Notes under the pieces: generated by a model
What the model saw: only the letters and a program-made list of their open reading frames with translations
Databases searched by the model: none
What the model was told of the DNA's origin: nothing
In this document: positions 25,731 through 36,233 of the stretch, one piece after another
How the letters are laid out: the number at the start of each line of letters is the position of its first letter
Numbering within the stretch: the stretch's first letter is position 1
Assembly (NCBI RefSeq): GCF_011682145.1
Contig: NZ_WHJH01000004.1
Coordinates: forward strand, 124,001 to 188,000
Length of the DNA: 64,000 nt
Source of the DNA: Massilia mucilaginosa
GTDB lineage: Bacteria > Pseudomonadota > Gammaproteobacteria > Burkholderiales > Burkholderiaceae_D
Direction: 5' to 3'
Position numbers and translations under genes: made by a program

Positions 25731-27314
25731 ATGACGGGGTCGGAAAATTTTGAGCAGGTGCTCGCGGCTGCGCAGGCGGGTGGTTCACTGCATCCGGCGT
25801 GGAAGAAGCTCGTTAATACCAGGTTCTTCGTCGCGGTGCTCGCGCCGGCTGGCGGCAACGCGGGCCATACCCTGCGCGCTCCCGGCGGCGTCCTGTCGAT
25901 TCCAATTTCGGAAGTGCGCGAGCGGGTGGACGGCGGCGCTGGTGGCTTGCTGGTTGCGCTGTCGGGTGCCGAGGTGGTGCGCCTGGTGCCGGGCGGCTGC
26001 GCCATCGCGGTGGTCTTGAGCGAGCGTACTTTCGAGATCGACGGCGAGCGCGTCGCGTGGCTCAGGAAAAGTATCGATGCCGCCCTGGTCAAAGCGGCCC
26101 AGGCGCGCGAAGCCGCCGTGCCGGCCCCTGTTCCCGTTTCCGTTCCAGCCACCGCTCCCGCGCCACCGCGTTCCCCGGTCGTGCTGGGAAAAACAGAGCG
26201 CGCCGCAGCGCAGCGCCGCGCGCGCGCAGCGGCGCGCGATGCGACGCGTGAAGCGGAAAGCATGCACGTCCACGCGGAATCGGCGGAATCGATGCACATG
26301 GCCCCCGAACCGTCACTGTTCGCTTTGTCGATGCAGGGCCGCGCAGGCCGCATGCGCGCTATCGCCTACAGCCTGCCGTTGTTAGTCTTGCTGGGCATCC
26401 TGTCGGTGATCGGCCTGCGCTTTGCATCGCAATTCCAGTGGGCCGCGCTCACGCCGGTCGTTGCGGCCGCTGTCATGGTACTGTACTGGATGATCCGCTT
26501 GATGGTGCTGCGCCTGCACGACGTGAGCCTGAGCGGCGTCTGGCTGGGTGGCGTCGTCCTGCTCGTCGTTATCGGCGGATTCGTGGGTGGCGAGCCCCTT
26601 GCGGCGTTGGTGTCGACCATATTCTGGCTCGGCACGATCATCGTCTGCGCCCTCATTCCAGGCACCGACGGCGCGAACGATTACGGCCCCGCGCCGGGTC
26701 CTAATTCCATCCTGGTCAAGGTGGGCGGCTGGCTGTTCATCCTGGCGTATCTGGGATCCCTGGGAACAAGATCAATGCTGCGCGACGAGGCCGGGCGTGC
26801 CGATTCCACGCCGCCGTCCGCGGGCGCCGATGCCGGGACCTGGCAACCGGCGCCCGCCGGCAGCGCAGGCAAAGCCGGCCCGGCCGGCCCGGCCTGGACC
26901 TCGCCCGACGGCGCCATGACGATCGCGTTTCCCGTCAAGCCGTACGAAGATGCGGTGCGCGCCAACGTGCTGCAACGTATGGGTGCGGTGCGCATGCGCC
27001 AGTTCAGTGCATTCGCACACAGCGAAAACTACCGGGTCCAGGTGCTCGACCTCGACGCGGCGCCCACCGATCCCGAAACGGTCATGCTCCAGGCGCAAGC
27101 AAGCCTGCTCGCACATAGCGACGTGATGACGGTGCCGCCAACGGAGTCGAGTGTCGATGGCCATCCCGGCCGCGACATCAAGGCCGGGCAGCGCCTGATC
27201 CGGATGGTGGTGGTGGGCGCCACGGTATATATCGTTACCGTGGATGCCGACCCCGCTCCGGCATCGATGGCGCGTGCCGGCGCCTTCATCGAATCAATGG
27301 TGCTGAACCGGTAA
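25731..27314 (+). CDS. Uncharacterised membrane protein: SseB-like, DUF805 and PsbP-like domains (paralogue 3)
   Basis: The 527-residue protein is a paralogue of the two preceding genes. The N-terminal domain contains SENFEQVLAAAQAGGSLHP and ends VAWLRKSIDAAL. An Ala/Pro linker is followed by DUF805, with hydrophobic helices at about residues 205-320 and motif LMVLRLHDVSLSGVW plus ALIPGTDGANDYG. The C-terminal domain is WTSPDGAMTIAFPVKPYED onward. It lacks the middle PsbP/DcrB-like domain of paralogue 1. The C-terminal part is very close to that of paralogue 2 (VRANVLQRMGAVRMRQFSA), which points to recent duplication or gene conversion. Function is unknown. Confidence 0.75.
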   Translation: MTGSENFEQVLAAAQAGGSLHPAWKKLVNTRFFVAVLAPAGGNAGHTLRAPGGVLSIPISEVRERVDGGAGGLLVALSGAEVVRLVPGGCAIAVVLSERTFEIDGERVAWLRKSIDAALVKAAQAREAAVPAPVPVSVPATAPAPPRSPVVLGKTERAAAQRRARAAARDATREAESMHVHAESAESMHMAPEPSLFALSMQGRAGRMRAIAYSLPLLVLLGILSVIGLRFASQFQWAALTPVVAAAVMVLYWMIRLMVLRLHDVSLSGVWLGGVVLLVVIGGFVGGEPLAALVSTIFWLGTIIVCALIPGTDGANDYGPAPGPNSILVKVGGWLFILAYLGSLGTRSMLRDEAGRADSTPPSAGADAGTWQPAPAGSAGKAGPAGPAWTSPDGAMTIAFPVKPYEDAVRANVLQRMGAVRMRQFSAFAHSENYRVQVLDLDAAPTDPETVMLQAQASLLAHSDVMTVPPTESSVDGHPGRDIKAGQRLIRMVVVGATVYIVTVDADPAPASMARAGAFIESMVLNR

Positions 27315-27478
27315 CAATCGGTTCGTTTGCCGATGCGATACATTAAGTGAATAAACTTCAGTAAAGGCGTATCGAAAGCTGCAAAAGTATCAAAATGGTG
27401 CAAGGCTTACTGCGGTGCACAAATATGGCATAATCAAATGCGGTACTTGATTCATGCAGTCGCCCACTACCCACCATC

Positions 27479-28882
27479 ATGATAAAAACGCTCTACGACA
27501 AACTCTGGGAATCGCACATCGTGCGCTCCGACGACGACGGTACGACGGTGCTGTACATCGACCGTCACCTGCTGCATGAAGTGACCAGCCCGCAGGCCTT
27601 CGACGGCTTGCGCGCCGCAAACCGCAAGCTATGGCGCAACTCGGCCAACCTGGCGGTGGCCGACCACAACGTGCCGACCACCGACCGCAAGGACGGCATT
27701 GCCGACCCCACCTCGCGCCTGCAGGTCGAAACGCTCGACGCCAACTCGAAGAGTTACGGCCTGACGTACTTCAACATGAACGACAAGCGCCAGGGCATCG
27801 TGCACGTGATCGGCCCGGAGCAGGGCGCAACCCTGCCCGGCATGACGGTGGTCTGCGGCGACTCGCACACCTCGACCCACGGCGCCTTCGGCTGCCTGGC
27901 GCACGGCATCGGCACCTCCGAAGTCGAGCACGTGCTGGCGACCCAAACGCTGCTGGCCAAGAAATCGAAGTCGATGCTGGTGCAGGTCGACGGCGTGCTG
28001 CCGCTCGGGGTGACCGCCAAGGACATCGTGCTGGCCGTGATCGGCAAGATCGGCACCGCCGGCGGCACCGGCTACGCCATCGAATTCGGCGGCTCCGCGA
28101 TCCGCGCGCTGTCGATGGAAGGGCGCATGACGGTCTGTAACATGGCGATCGAAGCGGGCGCGCGCGCCGGCATGATCGGCGTCGACGACACCACCATCAA
28201 CTACGTCAAGGGCCGTCCGTACGCGCCCAGCGGCCCCCATTGGGCGCGCGCGGTCGATTACTGGCGCACCCTGCACACCGACCAGGGCGCCCAGTTCGAC
28301 CTGGTCGTGCTGCTCAATGCCGCCGACATCACGCCGCAGGTCACCTGGGGCACCTCGCCCGAAATGGTCACCTCGATCGACGGCCGCGTGCCCGATCCCG
28401 ACCTGGAAAAAGACGCCGTACGGCGCGACGCCATGGAAAAGGCGCTGGTCTACATGAACCTCAAGCCGAACACGCCGATCGCCGACATCCGCATCGACAA
28501 GGTGTTCATCGGTTCGTGCACCAATTCGCGCATCGAAGACCTGCGCGCCGCCGCCGCCGTGGTGCGCGGCAAGCACCGCGCCTCGAACGTGCGCCTGGCG
28601 CTGGTGGTGCCCGGTTCGGGACTGGTAAAAGACCAGGCCGAACGCGAAGGGCTGGACAAGATTTTCAAGGACGCGGGCTTCGAATGGCGCGAGCCGGGAT
28701 GCTCGATGTGCCTTGCCATGAATGCCGACCGGCTCGAGCCGGGCGAGCGCTGCGCCTCGACCTCGAACCGCAATTTCGAAGGTCGCCAGGGGCAGGGCGG
28801 GCGTACCCACCTGGTATCGCCCGCCATGGCGGCGGCGGCCGGCATCACCGGCCATTTCGTCGACGTGCGCGCACTGCGCTAA
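27479..28882 (+). CDS. leuC: 3-isopropylmalate dehydratase large subunit
   Basis: The protein catalyses isomerisation of 2- to 3-isopropylmalate in leucine synthesis, together with LeuD. It is an aconitase-family protein of 467 residues. The 4Fe-4S ligands are Cys347 (GSCTNSR) and Cys408 and Cys411 (GCSMC). The typical [21 protein letters not shown] and [10 protein letters not shown] motifs are present. It heads the leuC-entericidin-leuD-leuB-asd run. A 164-base gap separates it from the tandem paralogues upstream and is the likely promoter region. Confidence 0.97.
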   Translation: MIKTLYDKLWESHIVRSDDDGTTVLYIDRHLLHEVTSPQAFDGLRAANRKLWRNSANLAVADHNVPTTDRKDGIADPTSRLQVETLDANSKSYGLTYFNMNDKRQGIVHVIGPEQGATLPGMTVVCGDSHTSTHGAFGCLAHGIGTSEVEHVLATQTLLAKKSKSMLVQVDGVLPLGVTAKDIVLAVIGKIGTAGGTGYAIEFGGSAIRALSMEGRMTVCNMAIEAGARAGMIGVDDTTINYVKGRPYAPSGPHWARAVDYWRTLHTDQGAQFDLVVLLNAADITPQVTWGTSPEMVTSIDGRVPDPDLEKDAVRRDAMEKALVYMNLKPNTPIADIRIDKVFIGSCTNSRIEDLRAAAAVVRGKHRASNVRLALVVPGSGLVKDQAEREGLDKIFKDAGFEWREPGCSMCLAMNADRLEPGERCASTSNRNFEGRQGQGGRTHLVSPAMAAAAGITGHFVDVRALR

Positions 28883-28905
28883 CATCCATCGTCTGTGAGT
28901 TTGTA

Positions 28906-29028
28906 ATGAAAAAGCTGTTTGCCCTGTTTGCCATCGCCCTGCTGCTCACCGGTTGCAATACCGTCTCGGGCTTTGGCAAGGACATTCAAAAAGTCGGCCA
29001 GAAGATAGACGGCGCCGGCAAAAAATAA
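28906..29028 (+). CDS. Entericidin A/B-family small lipoprotein
   Basis: The 40-residue lipoprotein begins [20 protein letters not shown]. Lipobox LTGC gives a mature peptide of about 24 residues with a short amphipathic [10 protein letters not shown] helix. This matches the entericidin family, membrane-active toxin/antidote-like lipoproteins. It stands between leuC and leuD, a placement familiar from Burkholderiales. It is single, without a visible partner peptide. Two GC-rich hairpins follow before leuD. Confidence 0.9.
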   Translation: MKKLFALFAIALLLTGCNTVSGFGKDIQKVGQKIDGAGKK

Positions 29029-29030
29029 CA

Positions 29031-29079
29031 GGCGGATCGCTGTGGTCCGCCGCGCAGTCCCGCTTCGGCGGGGCTGCGC
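29031..29079 (+). terminator. Two hairpins between the entericidin gene and leuD
   Basis: GGCGGA (29031-29036) pairs with TCCGCC (29046-29051). Directly after it, a 12-base stem (29052-29063 with 29068-29079, one G-T pair) is capped by a TTCG tetraloop. No T-tract follows. They may be partial terminators or mRNA stabilisers that tune leuD relative to the small lipoprotein. Confidence 0.5.
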
Positions 29080-29096
29080 CCACACTGCTAAAGACC

Positions 29097-29744
29097 ATGG
29101 ATAAATTTACGATATACGAAGGCCTGGTGGCCCCGCTCGACCGCGCCAACGTCGACACGGACGCGATCATTCCCAAGCAGTTTCTCAAGTCGATCCTGCG
29201 CACCGGCTTCGGTCCCAATCTGTTCGACGAATGGCGCTATCTCGATCACGGCGAGCCGGGCAAGGACAACAGCGGCCGTCCGCTCAATCCCGACTTCGTC
29301 CTCAACGAGCCGCGCTACCAGGGCGCCTCGATTCTGCTGACCCGCAAGAACTTCGGCTGCGGCTCCTCGCGCGAACACGCGCCGTGGGCGCTCGACCAGT
29401 ACGGTTTTCGCGCCATCATCGCGCCCAGTTTCGCCGACATCTTCTTCAACAATTGCTACAAGAGCGGCCTGCTGCCGATCGTCCTGACCGAAGCGCAGGT
29501 CGAGCACCTGTTCAATGAAGTCAAGGCCTTCCCGGGCTTCCGCCTGGTGGTGGACCTGGAACAGCAGCGCATCTCCACCGCCAACGGCGCGGTCGGCTAC
29601 GAGTTCCAGATCGACCCGTTCCGCAAATACTGCCTGTTGAATGGCCTGGACGATATCGGCCTGACCCTGCGCCACGCGGACGAGATCCGCGCCTTCGAAG
29701 AACGCCACCTGGCGGCCCAGCCCTGGCTGGCCAACGTCATCTGA
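29097..29744 (+). CDS. leuD: 3-isopropylmalate dehydratase small subunit
   Basis: The small subunit of isopropylmalate isomerase has 215 residues. Family marks are [14 protein letters not shown], the [15 protein letters not shown] loop that contacts substrate, and [12 protein letters not shown] 29097 gives [13 protein letters not shown], the usual start. It pairs with LeuC, encoded 200 bases upstream beyond the small lipoprotein. leuB follows after 20 bases. Confidence 0.97.
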   Translation: MDKFTIYEGLVAPLDRANVDTDAIIPKQFLKSILRTGFGPNLFDEWRYLDHGEPGKDNSGRPLNPDFVLNEPRYQGASILLTRKNFGCGSSREHAPWALDQYGFRAIIAPSFADIFFNNCYKSGLLPIVLTEAQVEHLFNEVKAFPGFRLVVDLEQQRISTANGAVGYEFQIDPFRKYCLLNGLDDIGLTLRHADEIRAFEERHLAAQPWLANVI

Positions 29745-29764
29745 ACATAAGAAAAAGAGATCAC

Positions 29765-30835
29765 ATGAAGATTGCAATCCTGCCCGGCGACGGCATCGGC
29801 CCTGAAATCATGGCGCAAGCGGTCAAGGTACTGAACGTCCTTGGCGAACAGTTCGAGATGGAGAGCGCCGACGTCGGCGGCGCCGGTTACGCCGCGCACG
29901 GCCACCCGCTGCCGCCGGCCACGCTGGCGCTGGCCAAGAGCGCCGACGCGGTGCTGTTCGGCGCCGTCGGCGACTTCAAATACGACACCCTGGAGCGCGC
30001 CCTGCGCCCCGAGCAGGCCATTCTGGGCTTGCGCCGCGAGCTGGCGCTGTTCGCCAACCTGCGCCCGGCGATCCTGTACCCCGAACTGGCCGGCGCCTCC
30101 ACCCTCAAGCCCGAAGTGGTCTCGGGCCTGGACATCCTGATCATCCGCGAACTGACGGGCGACATCTACTTCGGCAAGCCGCGCGGCGTGCGCGAATGCC
30201 CGGACGGCCCGTTCAAGGGCGAGCGCGAAGGCTTCGACACGATGCGCTACGCCGAAACCGAAATTCGCCGCATCGCGCACGTTGCCTTCCAGGCCGCGCA
30301 AAAGCGCAGCAAGCGAGTCACCAGCGTGGACAAGGCCAACGTGCTCGAGACGTTCCAGTTCTGGCGCGACATCGTCACCGACGTGCACAAGGAATATCCC
30401 GACATCGAGCTCGATCACATGTACGTCGATAACGCCGCCATGCAGCTGGTGCGGGCGCCGAAAAAATTCGACGTGATGGTCACCGGGAACATGTTCGGCG
30501 ATATTCTGTCGGATTGCGCGGCCATGCTCACCGGCTCGATCGGCATGCTGCCATCGGCCTCGCTCGACGCCAATAACAAGGGCTTGTACGAGCCGTCGCA
30601 CGGCTCGGCGCCCGATATCGCCGGCAAGGGCATCGCCAATCCGCTGGCGACGATTCTGTCGGCCGCGATGATGCTGCGCTTCTCGCTCGGTAAAACCGAG
30701 CAGGCCGAGCGTATCGAGAACGCGGTCAAAAAGGTGCTGGCGCAGGGCTTGCGCACGGCGGATATTTTTGAAGCCGGTACCACCAAGGTCGGTACCGAGG
30801 AAATGGGCAATGCAGTGGTCAAGGCGCTTGGATGA
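29765..30835 (+). CDS. leuB: 3-isopropylmalate dehydrogenase
   Basis: This NAD-dependent oxidative decarboxylase makes 2-oxoisocaproate in leucine synthesis. It has 356 residues, with [11 protein letters not shown] at the start, [28 protein letters not shown] and [14 protein letters not shown] as substrate and cofactor motifs. An AAGAAAAAGAG-type ribosome site precedes the ATG. It lies between leuD and asd, and leuD-leuB spacing suggests co-transcription. Confidence 0.97.
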   Translation: MKIAILPGDGIGPEIMAQAVKVLNVLGEQFEMESADVGGAGYAAHGHPLPPATLALAKSADAVLFGAVGDFKYDTLERALRPEQAILGLRRELALFANLRPAILYPELAGASTLKPEVVSGLDILIIRELTGDIYFGKPRGVRECPDGPFKGEREGFDTMRYAETEIRRIAHVAFQAAQKRSKRVTSVDKANVLETFQFWRDIVTDVHKEYPDIELDHMYVDNAAMQLVRAPKKFDVMVTGNMFGDILSDCAAMLTGSIGMLPSASLDANNKGLYEPSHGSAPDIAGKGIANPLATILSAAMMLRFSLGKTEQAERIENAVKKVLAQGLRTADIFEAGTTKVGTEEMGNAVVKALG

Positions 30836-30878
30836 TCGGTTTTTAACAAGCGGTCTTTAACAATAACGAGGAAAGAAG

Positions 30879-32006
30879 ATGAAATTAGTTGGCTTGGTAG
30901 GTTGGCGCGGTATGGTTGGTTCGGTCCTGATGCAGCGCATGCAGGACGAGGGCGATTTCGCCCACATCGAACCGGTGTTCTTCACAACGTCGAACGCGGG
31001 CGGCAAAGCGCCTGCGATGGCGAAGAACGAGACTACCCTGAAAGACGCAACCGACATTTCCGAGCTGTCGAAATGCGAAATCATCATTTCCTGCCAGGGC
31101 GGCGACTACACCAGCGAGGTGTTCCCGAAGCTGCGCGCGGCCGGCTGGAACGGCTACTGGATCGACGCCGCCTCGACCCTGCGCATGAACGACGACGCCG
31201 TCATCGTGCTCGATCCGGTCAACCTCGATGTGATCAAGAACGCCATGACAAAGGGCGTAAAGAACTACATCGGTGGCAATTGCACGGTGTCGTGCATGCT
31301 GATGGGTCTCGGCGGCCTGTTCCAGCACAAGCTGGTCGACTGGATGAGCTCCATGACCTACCAGGCGGCATCCGGCGGCGGTGCCCAGCACATGCGCGAG
31401 CTGCTGACCCAGTTCGGCACCATCAACCAATCGGTCAAGGCGCTGCTGGACAACCCGGCTGCCGCCATCCTCGAAATCGACCGCACCGTGCTGGCCACCC
31501 AGCATGGCATGTCGGCTGACGAAACCAAACAGTTCGGCGTGCCGCTGGCCGGCAACCTGATTCCGTGGATCGACAAGGACCTGGGCAACGGCCAGTCCAA
31601 AGAAGAGTGGAAGGCCGGCGCCGAAACCAACAAGATCCTCGGCCTGGGCGAGGCCTTCGGCAGCAAGGAGATCCCGGTCGACGGCTTGTGCGTGCGCGTG
31701 GGCGCGATGCGCTGCCACTCGCAGGCGCTGACCATCAAGCTGAAAAAGGATGTGCCGCTCGACGAAATCAACGACATCATCGCCGCCAACAACCAGTGGG
31801 TGAAGGTGGTGCCGAACACGCGCGAAGCGTCGATGCGCGACCTGTCGCCGGCGGCGGTCACGGGCAGCCTGACCATCCCGGTCGGCCGCCTGCGCAAGAT
31901 GTCGATGGGCGGCGAGTACCTGTCGGCCTTTACGGTCGGCGACCAGCTGCTGTGGGGCGCGGCCGAACCGTTGCGCCGCATGCTGCGCATTATCCTCGAT
32001 AAGTAA
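30879..32006 (+). CDS. asd: Aspartate-semialdehyde dehydrogenase
   Basis: This enzyme reduces aspartyl phosphate to the semialdehyde, feeding lysine, threonine, methionine and diaminopimelate synthesis. It has 375 residues, with NADP motif GWRGMVGS near the start and catalytic Cys135 in GGNCTVSCM. The length and the [18 protein letters not shown] and RCHSQALT regions fit the Gram-negative Asd class. GAGGAAAG precedes the ATG. It is the last gene before the fimV upstream region. Confidence 0.97.
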   Translation: MKLVGLVGWRGMVGSVLMQRMQDEGDFAHIEPVFFTTSNAGGKAPAMAKNETTLKDATDISELSKCEIIISCQGGDYTSEVFPKLRAAGWNGYWIDAASTLRMNDDAVIVLDPVNLDVIKNAMTKGVKNYIGGNCTVSCMLMGLGGLFQHKLVDWMSSMTYQAASGGGAQHMRELLTQFGTINQSVKALLDNPAAAILEIDRTVLATQHGMSADETKQFGVPLAGNLIPWIDKDLGNGQSKEEWKAGAETNKILGLGEAFGSKEIPVDGLCVRVGAMRCHSQALTIKLKKDVPLDEINDIIAANNQWVKVVPNTREASMRDLSPAAVTGSLTIPVGRLRKMSMGGEYLSAFTVGDQLLWGAAEPLRRMLRIILDK

Positions 32007-32342
32007 TTCGGCCCGGTAAACACGTGTAGAATTGCGGGTTGTGCATGACTTCTGTGCATGACACGGCAGTGGTGGCCAGCGCAGGGATGCGTTTTTGGCC
32101 ACTGTTTCCCGGGTTTTCCATATCCTTCTTGATAATTCAGTTGTTATCTCTTGCAAGGTAGTTGACAAAGCGGCATGAATGGGGTTCTGAGTGAGCTGTT
32201 ACAGAAAGCGCGAAATTGCGTATTTAGTGAGCAGCTTCCCGACATAGTTGCTCCAAAAACTTGCATGCTCTAGAGCATGATGATATGTTGAGACCTCCGG
32301 GAAACCAGCCTTCTCCCCCGTCAACTCAAGATGCCGCCAACT
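32007..32342. other. Upstream region of fimV (no gene seen)
   Basis: This gap of about 330 bases holds no convincing ORF. It has a direct repeat TGTGCATGAC at 32040-32049 and 32053-32062. An inverted GTGGCCA/TGGCCAC pair lies at 32072-32078 and 32096-32102 and could end asd transcripts. An AT-richer tract before 32280 may contain the fimV promoter. Confidence 0.4.
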
Positions 32343-35228
32343 ATGCATTTAAACACTCGCTCCAAGCTCACTTCGTTCGCGTTGAAAACCCTCACAGGCG
32401 CGGTCGCCAGTGCTGTGTTTCTGTCCACCTCGGCATACGCGGCGGGTCTCGGTAAACTGACCGTCCTGTCCGCGCTCGGCCAGCCCCTGAACGCAGAGAT
32501 CGAACTGACCTCGGTTGCCAATGACGAAGCGAGCGGTCTGGTCGCCAAGCTGGCCCCGGTAGAAGCCTTCCGTCAAGCCAATATCGATTTCAATCCCGCC
32601 CTGCTGTCGCTGCGTTTCAGCGTCGAGCAGCGCGGTGGACGCCAGTTCATCAAGGTCACTTCGTCGCAGCCGGTCAATGAACCGTTCGTCGACATGCTGC
32701 TCGAATTGAACTGGGGTTCGTCGGGCCGCCTGGTCCGCGAATACACCTTCCTGCTCGACCCTGTCGAAATGCGCTCGACCCAGACCGCGCAAGTATCCGC
32801 GCCGGTCGACGTGCTCTCGCAGGGTAGCCGCACCAGCGGCGCCAAGCCGAACTCCAGGGCCGACAAGGCTGCCGCCAAAGCCGCCGCCGCTGCAGCCGCA
32901 GCCGCCGCCAGGGCGGACGCCAAGGCCGAGCAAAAAGCCGAACAAAAAACCGAGACCGCGGCCGAGCCGAAATCGCAGGAGCCGCAGCGTGCCGGCGGCG
33001 CCGGCAAGAACGCGGGCGACAGCGACTACGCCGTCAAGCGCGGCGACACGTTGGGCAAGATCGCGGCGCAGGTCAAGCCGGCCGACATTTCGCTCGACAT
33101 GATGCTGGTCGCGCTGTACCGCGCCAATCCGGACGCGTTTGCAGGCAATAACATGAACCGCCTGAAATCGGGCCAGATCCTGTCGGTGCCGGATGCCGCC
33201 GCGATCAAGGGTTCCGATGGCGAAGCGCGTGGCGTCGTGGTGGCCCATGCCGCCGACTTCAACGCGTACCGCAACAAGCTCGCTGGCCAGGTTGCCGGCG
33301 CGGCACCGGACAAGGCGCCTGAAAAGACCCAGAGCGCCGCCGGCAAGATCACCGCCAAGGTGGCCGAGCGTCCAACCGCCGCCAACGAATCGAAAGACCA
33401 GCTCAAGCTGTCGAAACCGACCGGCCAGGCCGACGCCGCCGCCGGCAAGACCGGCGTGCTCACGCCGGAAGACAAGATCGCCAAAGAACGCGCCATGGCC
33501 GAAGCGACCAAGCGCGTCAAGGAACTGGAAAAGAACGTCGGCGATCTCGAAAAGATCGTGACCGTCAAGAGCAAGACCGGCGCTGCCGTCACCACCCCTG
33601 CCACCCCGGCTGTGCCGGCTGTGCCGCCGAAGGCATCGATCACCGAAGCGGTCAGCACCAAGCCGCCGGTGACGCCGCCAGCGGCCGTCACGCCGCCGCC
33701 AGCGGTGCCGGTGCCAGCGGTCACGCCGCCTGCCGCCGCCCCTGCGGACGCCACCCCGGCGGTAACGCCGCCAGCGGCGACCGAAACGCCTGCCGTGGTC
33801 GCACCGCCTGCGCCGGTGGCCAAGCCGGTCGTCAAGCCGGCGCCGCCGCCAGCCGAGCCAAGCTTCTTCGACATGCTGATGGAGAACATCGTCCTCGTGG
33901 GTGCCGCCATCGTCGCCCTGCTCGCCGGCCTGTTCGGCCTGTCGAAATGGCGCGAGCGCAAGCAGGTCGAACGCAATCCGTCGGAGCCATCGATCCTCGG
34001 CGCGCCGACCGACCAGGCGCATTCCCTGTTCGCCGAAACCGGCGGCCAGAGCGTCGACACCAACAACAGCGTGTTCAACTCCAGCTTCGCCCCATCGGCC
34101 AGCCAGCTCGACACCAATGAAGTCGATCCGGTCGCCGAAGCCGACGTCTACATCGCCTATGGCCGCGACGCCCAGGCTGAAGAGATCCTGAAGGAAGCGC
34201 TGCGCACCCATCCGGACCGCTACCCGGTCCGTCTGAAACTGCTCGAAATCTACGCTGCCCGCAAGGACCAGCGCGCGTTCGAAAGCCAGGCCAGCGAACT
34301 GTATGGCATGACCAAGGGCCAGGGCGACGAGTGGGCACAAGCTGCCGCACTGGGCCTGTCGATCGATGCGATGAATCCGCTGTACGCCAGCGCCGGCACC
34401 AGCAACGCGGCCGCCGATGCGCCCCAGCCAGTGGTCCTGGCCGACCAGTTCGACGCCTCGGCGATCGACAACGGTCCGCACAGCGCACTGATGGACCTCG
34501 ACCTCGACCTGGGCAAGGACAACACCGTGGCCCCGGCGCCGGTCGTGGCGGCAGCGCCAGCCAAGGCGGAAGAAGAGCACACGCTCGACTTCGACCTGGG
34601 CGGCCTGAGCTTCGAGCCAGTCACCAACACTGCGCCAGCCGCCACGCCGGCAGCCGAAGTCATGGACGAGCATCACCTGTCCTTCGACACGCCGGCGGTC
34701 ACCCCGGCCCGCGTCGACCTGGCCAAGGACAGCACGCCGGAGATGGACTTCGACATGGACTTCAATGCTCCGTCGACGAGCGCACCGGCGGCCGGCACGG
34801 TCAGCCTGGACAAGCCGGCGGCCGATGAATTCGACCTCGATGGCATGAACTTCGACCTGCCGCAATCGAACGCGCCTGACGCTGCGCCAAGCCTGGCCAA
34901 TGGCGATCCTTTTGCAGCCGACAGGGCCGCCCGGGCCGAGGCCGCGCCGGACTTCGACATGCACTCGCTCGACCTCGACCTGCCGGCCCATGCCAGCGCC
35001 GAAGCGACCGCGCTGCCTGACTTCGACGACATCGGCAGCGCCGGCGATGCCCAAGCGGGCGAACTGACCGCGGTCCAGATGGAGATGGAAACCAAGCTTG
35101 ACCTGGCCATCGCCTATCAGGAAATCGGCGACAAGGAAGGTGCGCGCGAACTGCTCGACGAAGTCATCAAAGGCGGCAGCGCTGCCCAGGTGGCCAAGGC
35201 GAACGACATGCGCATCAAGCTGGCTTGA
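32343..35228 (+). CDS. fimV: FimV/HubP-family polar peptidoglycan-binding protein
   Basis: This large inner-membrane protein of about 961 residues belongs to the FimV/HubP group, which organises type IV pili and polar assemblies. A signal peptide ends at SAYAAGLG. The conserved N-terminal region (GKLTVLSALGQPLNAEIEL) is followed by a periplasmic LysM domain at about 229-285 (KRGDTLGKIAAQVKP). Ala/Lys- and Pro-rich stretches with a short coiled coil lead to a transmembrane helix at about 515-536 (NIVLVGAAIVALLAGLFG). The cytoplasmic part is acidic with TPR-like repeats and ends in the FimV C-terminal motif (KLDLAIAYQEIGDKEGARELL). The start could be ATG 32331 or 32343. It sits between asd and truA as in other Burkholderiales. 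Confidence 0.9.
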   Translation: MHLNTRSKLTSFALKTLTGAVASAVFLSTSAYAAGLGKLTVLSALGQPLNAEIELTSVANDEASGLVAKLAPVEAFRQANIDFNPALLSLRFSVEQRGGRQFIKVTSSQPVNEPFVDMLLELNWGSSGRLVREYTFLLDPVEMRSTQTAQVSAPVDVLSQGSRTSGAKPNSRADKAAAKAAAAAAAAAARADAKAEQKAEQKTETAAEPKSQEPQRAGGAGKNAGDSDYAVKRGDTLGKIAAQVKPADISLDMMLVALYRANPDAFAGNNMNRLKSGQILSVPDAAAIKGSDGEARGVVVAHAADFNAYRNKLAGQVAGAAPDKAPEKTQSAAGKITAKVAERPTAANESKDQLKLSKPTGQADAAAGKTGVLTPEDKIAKERAMAEATKRVKELEKNVGDLEKIVTVKSKTGAAVTTPATPAVPAVPPKASITEAVSTKPPVTPPAAVTPPPAVPVPAVTPPAAAPADATPAVTPPAATETPAVVAPPAPVAKPVVKPAPPPAEPSFFDMLMENIVLVGAAIVALLAGLFGLSKWRERKQVERNPSEPSILGAPTDQAHSLFAETGGQSVDTNNSVFNSSFAPSASQLDTNEVDPVAEADVYIAYGRDAQAEEILKEALRTHPDRYPVRLKLLEIYAARKDQRAFESQASELYGMTKGQGDEWAQAAALGLSIDAMNPLYASAGTSNAAADAPQPVVLADQFDASAIDNGPHSALMDLDLDLGKDNTVAPAPVVAAAPAKAEEEHTLDFDLGGLSFEPVTNTAPAATPAAEVMDEHHLSFDTPAVTPARVDLAKDSTPEMDFDMDFNAPSTSAPAAGTVSLDKPAADEFDLDGMNFDLPQSNAPDAAPSLANGDPFAADRAARAEAAPDFDMHSLDLDLPAHASAEATALPDFDDIGSAGDAQAGELTAVQMEMETKLDLAIAYQEIGDKEGARELLDEVIKGGSAAQVAKANDMRIKLA

Positions 35229-35305
35229 TCGCTGTCTTGACCAACGCACGGCTGTTACTGGATCTCGTGTCCCGAGTCAGAAATTCGTTGAATAAATACG
35301 GCGAT

Positions 35306-35382
35306 CATCGCGCCGATACGGCGTCACAAATGCTCGCCAGGCGTTTGCCTGTCTGCGCTTTGTTCCTTGTCTCGGCGCGATG
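35306..35382. repeat. Long-range inverted repeat upstream of truA
   Basis: CATCGCGCCGA (35306-35316) is repeated inverted as TCGGCGCGATG (35372-35382), a perfect 11-base pair of arms. The right arm contains the ATG at 35380 that would be the longest truA start. A CAGGC-GTTT-GCCTG hairpin lies between the arms. Such a structure would hide that ATG, which supports the TTG start at 35428. Confidence 0.5.
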
Positions 35383-35427
35383 TCGCCCTATTTAATCATC
35401 AACGAATTTCCACCTCAGGACACTAGA

Positions 35428-36225
35428 TTGAAGCGAATAGCACTGGGAGTCCAGTACGACGGTACCGCCTTCAACGGCTACCAGAAGCAGCCAGACCGCA
35501 ACACGGTGCAGGACCGGCTCGAAATCGCGCTCGAAAAATTCGCGCGCGTCGAGCTCGGTACCACCTGCGCCGGCCGTACCGATACCGGCGTTCACGCGCT
35601 CGAACAGGTGGTCCACTTCGACACCGATCTCGCGCGCGGCATGCAGTCCTGGGTGCGCGGCGTGAACGCCTTTTTGCCCGACGCGATCGCCGTGCGCTGG
35701 GCCACCGAAGTGCCCGAGCATCCGGGGCAGGAATTCCACGCCCGCTTCGCCGCCTTTGCGCGCACCTATCACTACGTCCTGTATAACAATCCGATTCGCT
35801 CGCCGCTGCTGGTGGGCCGCGCCGGCTGGGTGTTTCGCCCGCTCGACGTGGACCTGATGCGCGCCGCCGCGCAATGCCTGGTCGGCACGCACGACTTTTC
35901 CGCCTTCCGTTCCTCGCAATGCCAGGCCAAGTCGCCGGTCAAGCAGATGCACGCGGTGCAGATCGAGCGCCATGGTGAAGTCATCGTGTTCACCCTGCGC
36001 GCCAGCGCCTTCCTGCATCACATGGTGCGCAACCTGATCGGCTCCCTGATCTACGTCGGCCAGGGCCGCCACACGCCGGCATGGATGAAGGATGTACTCG
36101 AAGGGCGCGACCGCAACGATGCCGCGCCCACCTTCATGCCCGACGGCCTGTACCTGGCCAAGATCGATTACGATCCCAAATGGGGCTTGCCGCACGAGGC
36201 GGCCCGTCCACTGCCCTGGTTCTGA
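35428..36225 (+). CDS. truA: tRNA pseudouridine(38-40) synthase
   Basis: TruA converts uridines 38-40 of the tRNA anticodon arm to pseudouridine. The catalytic Asp is in [29 protein letters not shown] and [13 protein letters not shown] are further family segments. With TTG 35428 behind CAGGA the protein has 265 residues and begins [12 protein letters not shown] after the initiator. ATG 35380 would give 281 residues but has no ribosome site and lies in an inverted repeat. trpF follows after eight bases, as is usual in this order. Confidence 0.93.
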   Translation: MKRIALGVQYDGTAFNGYQKQPDRNTVQDRLEIALEKFARVELGTTCAGRTDTGVHALEQVVHFDTDLARGMQSWVRGVNAFLPDAIAVRWATEVPEHPGQEFHARFAAFARTYHYVLYNNPIRSPLLVGRAGWVFRPLDVDLMRAAAQCLVGTHDFSAFRSSQCQAKSPVKQMHAVQIERHGEVIVFTLRASAFLHHMVRNLIGSLIYVGQGRHTPAWMKDVLEGRDRNDAAPTFMPDGLYLAKIDYDPKWGLPHEAARPLPWF

Positions 36226-36233
36226 GGCCGCTT

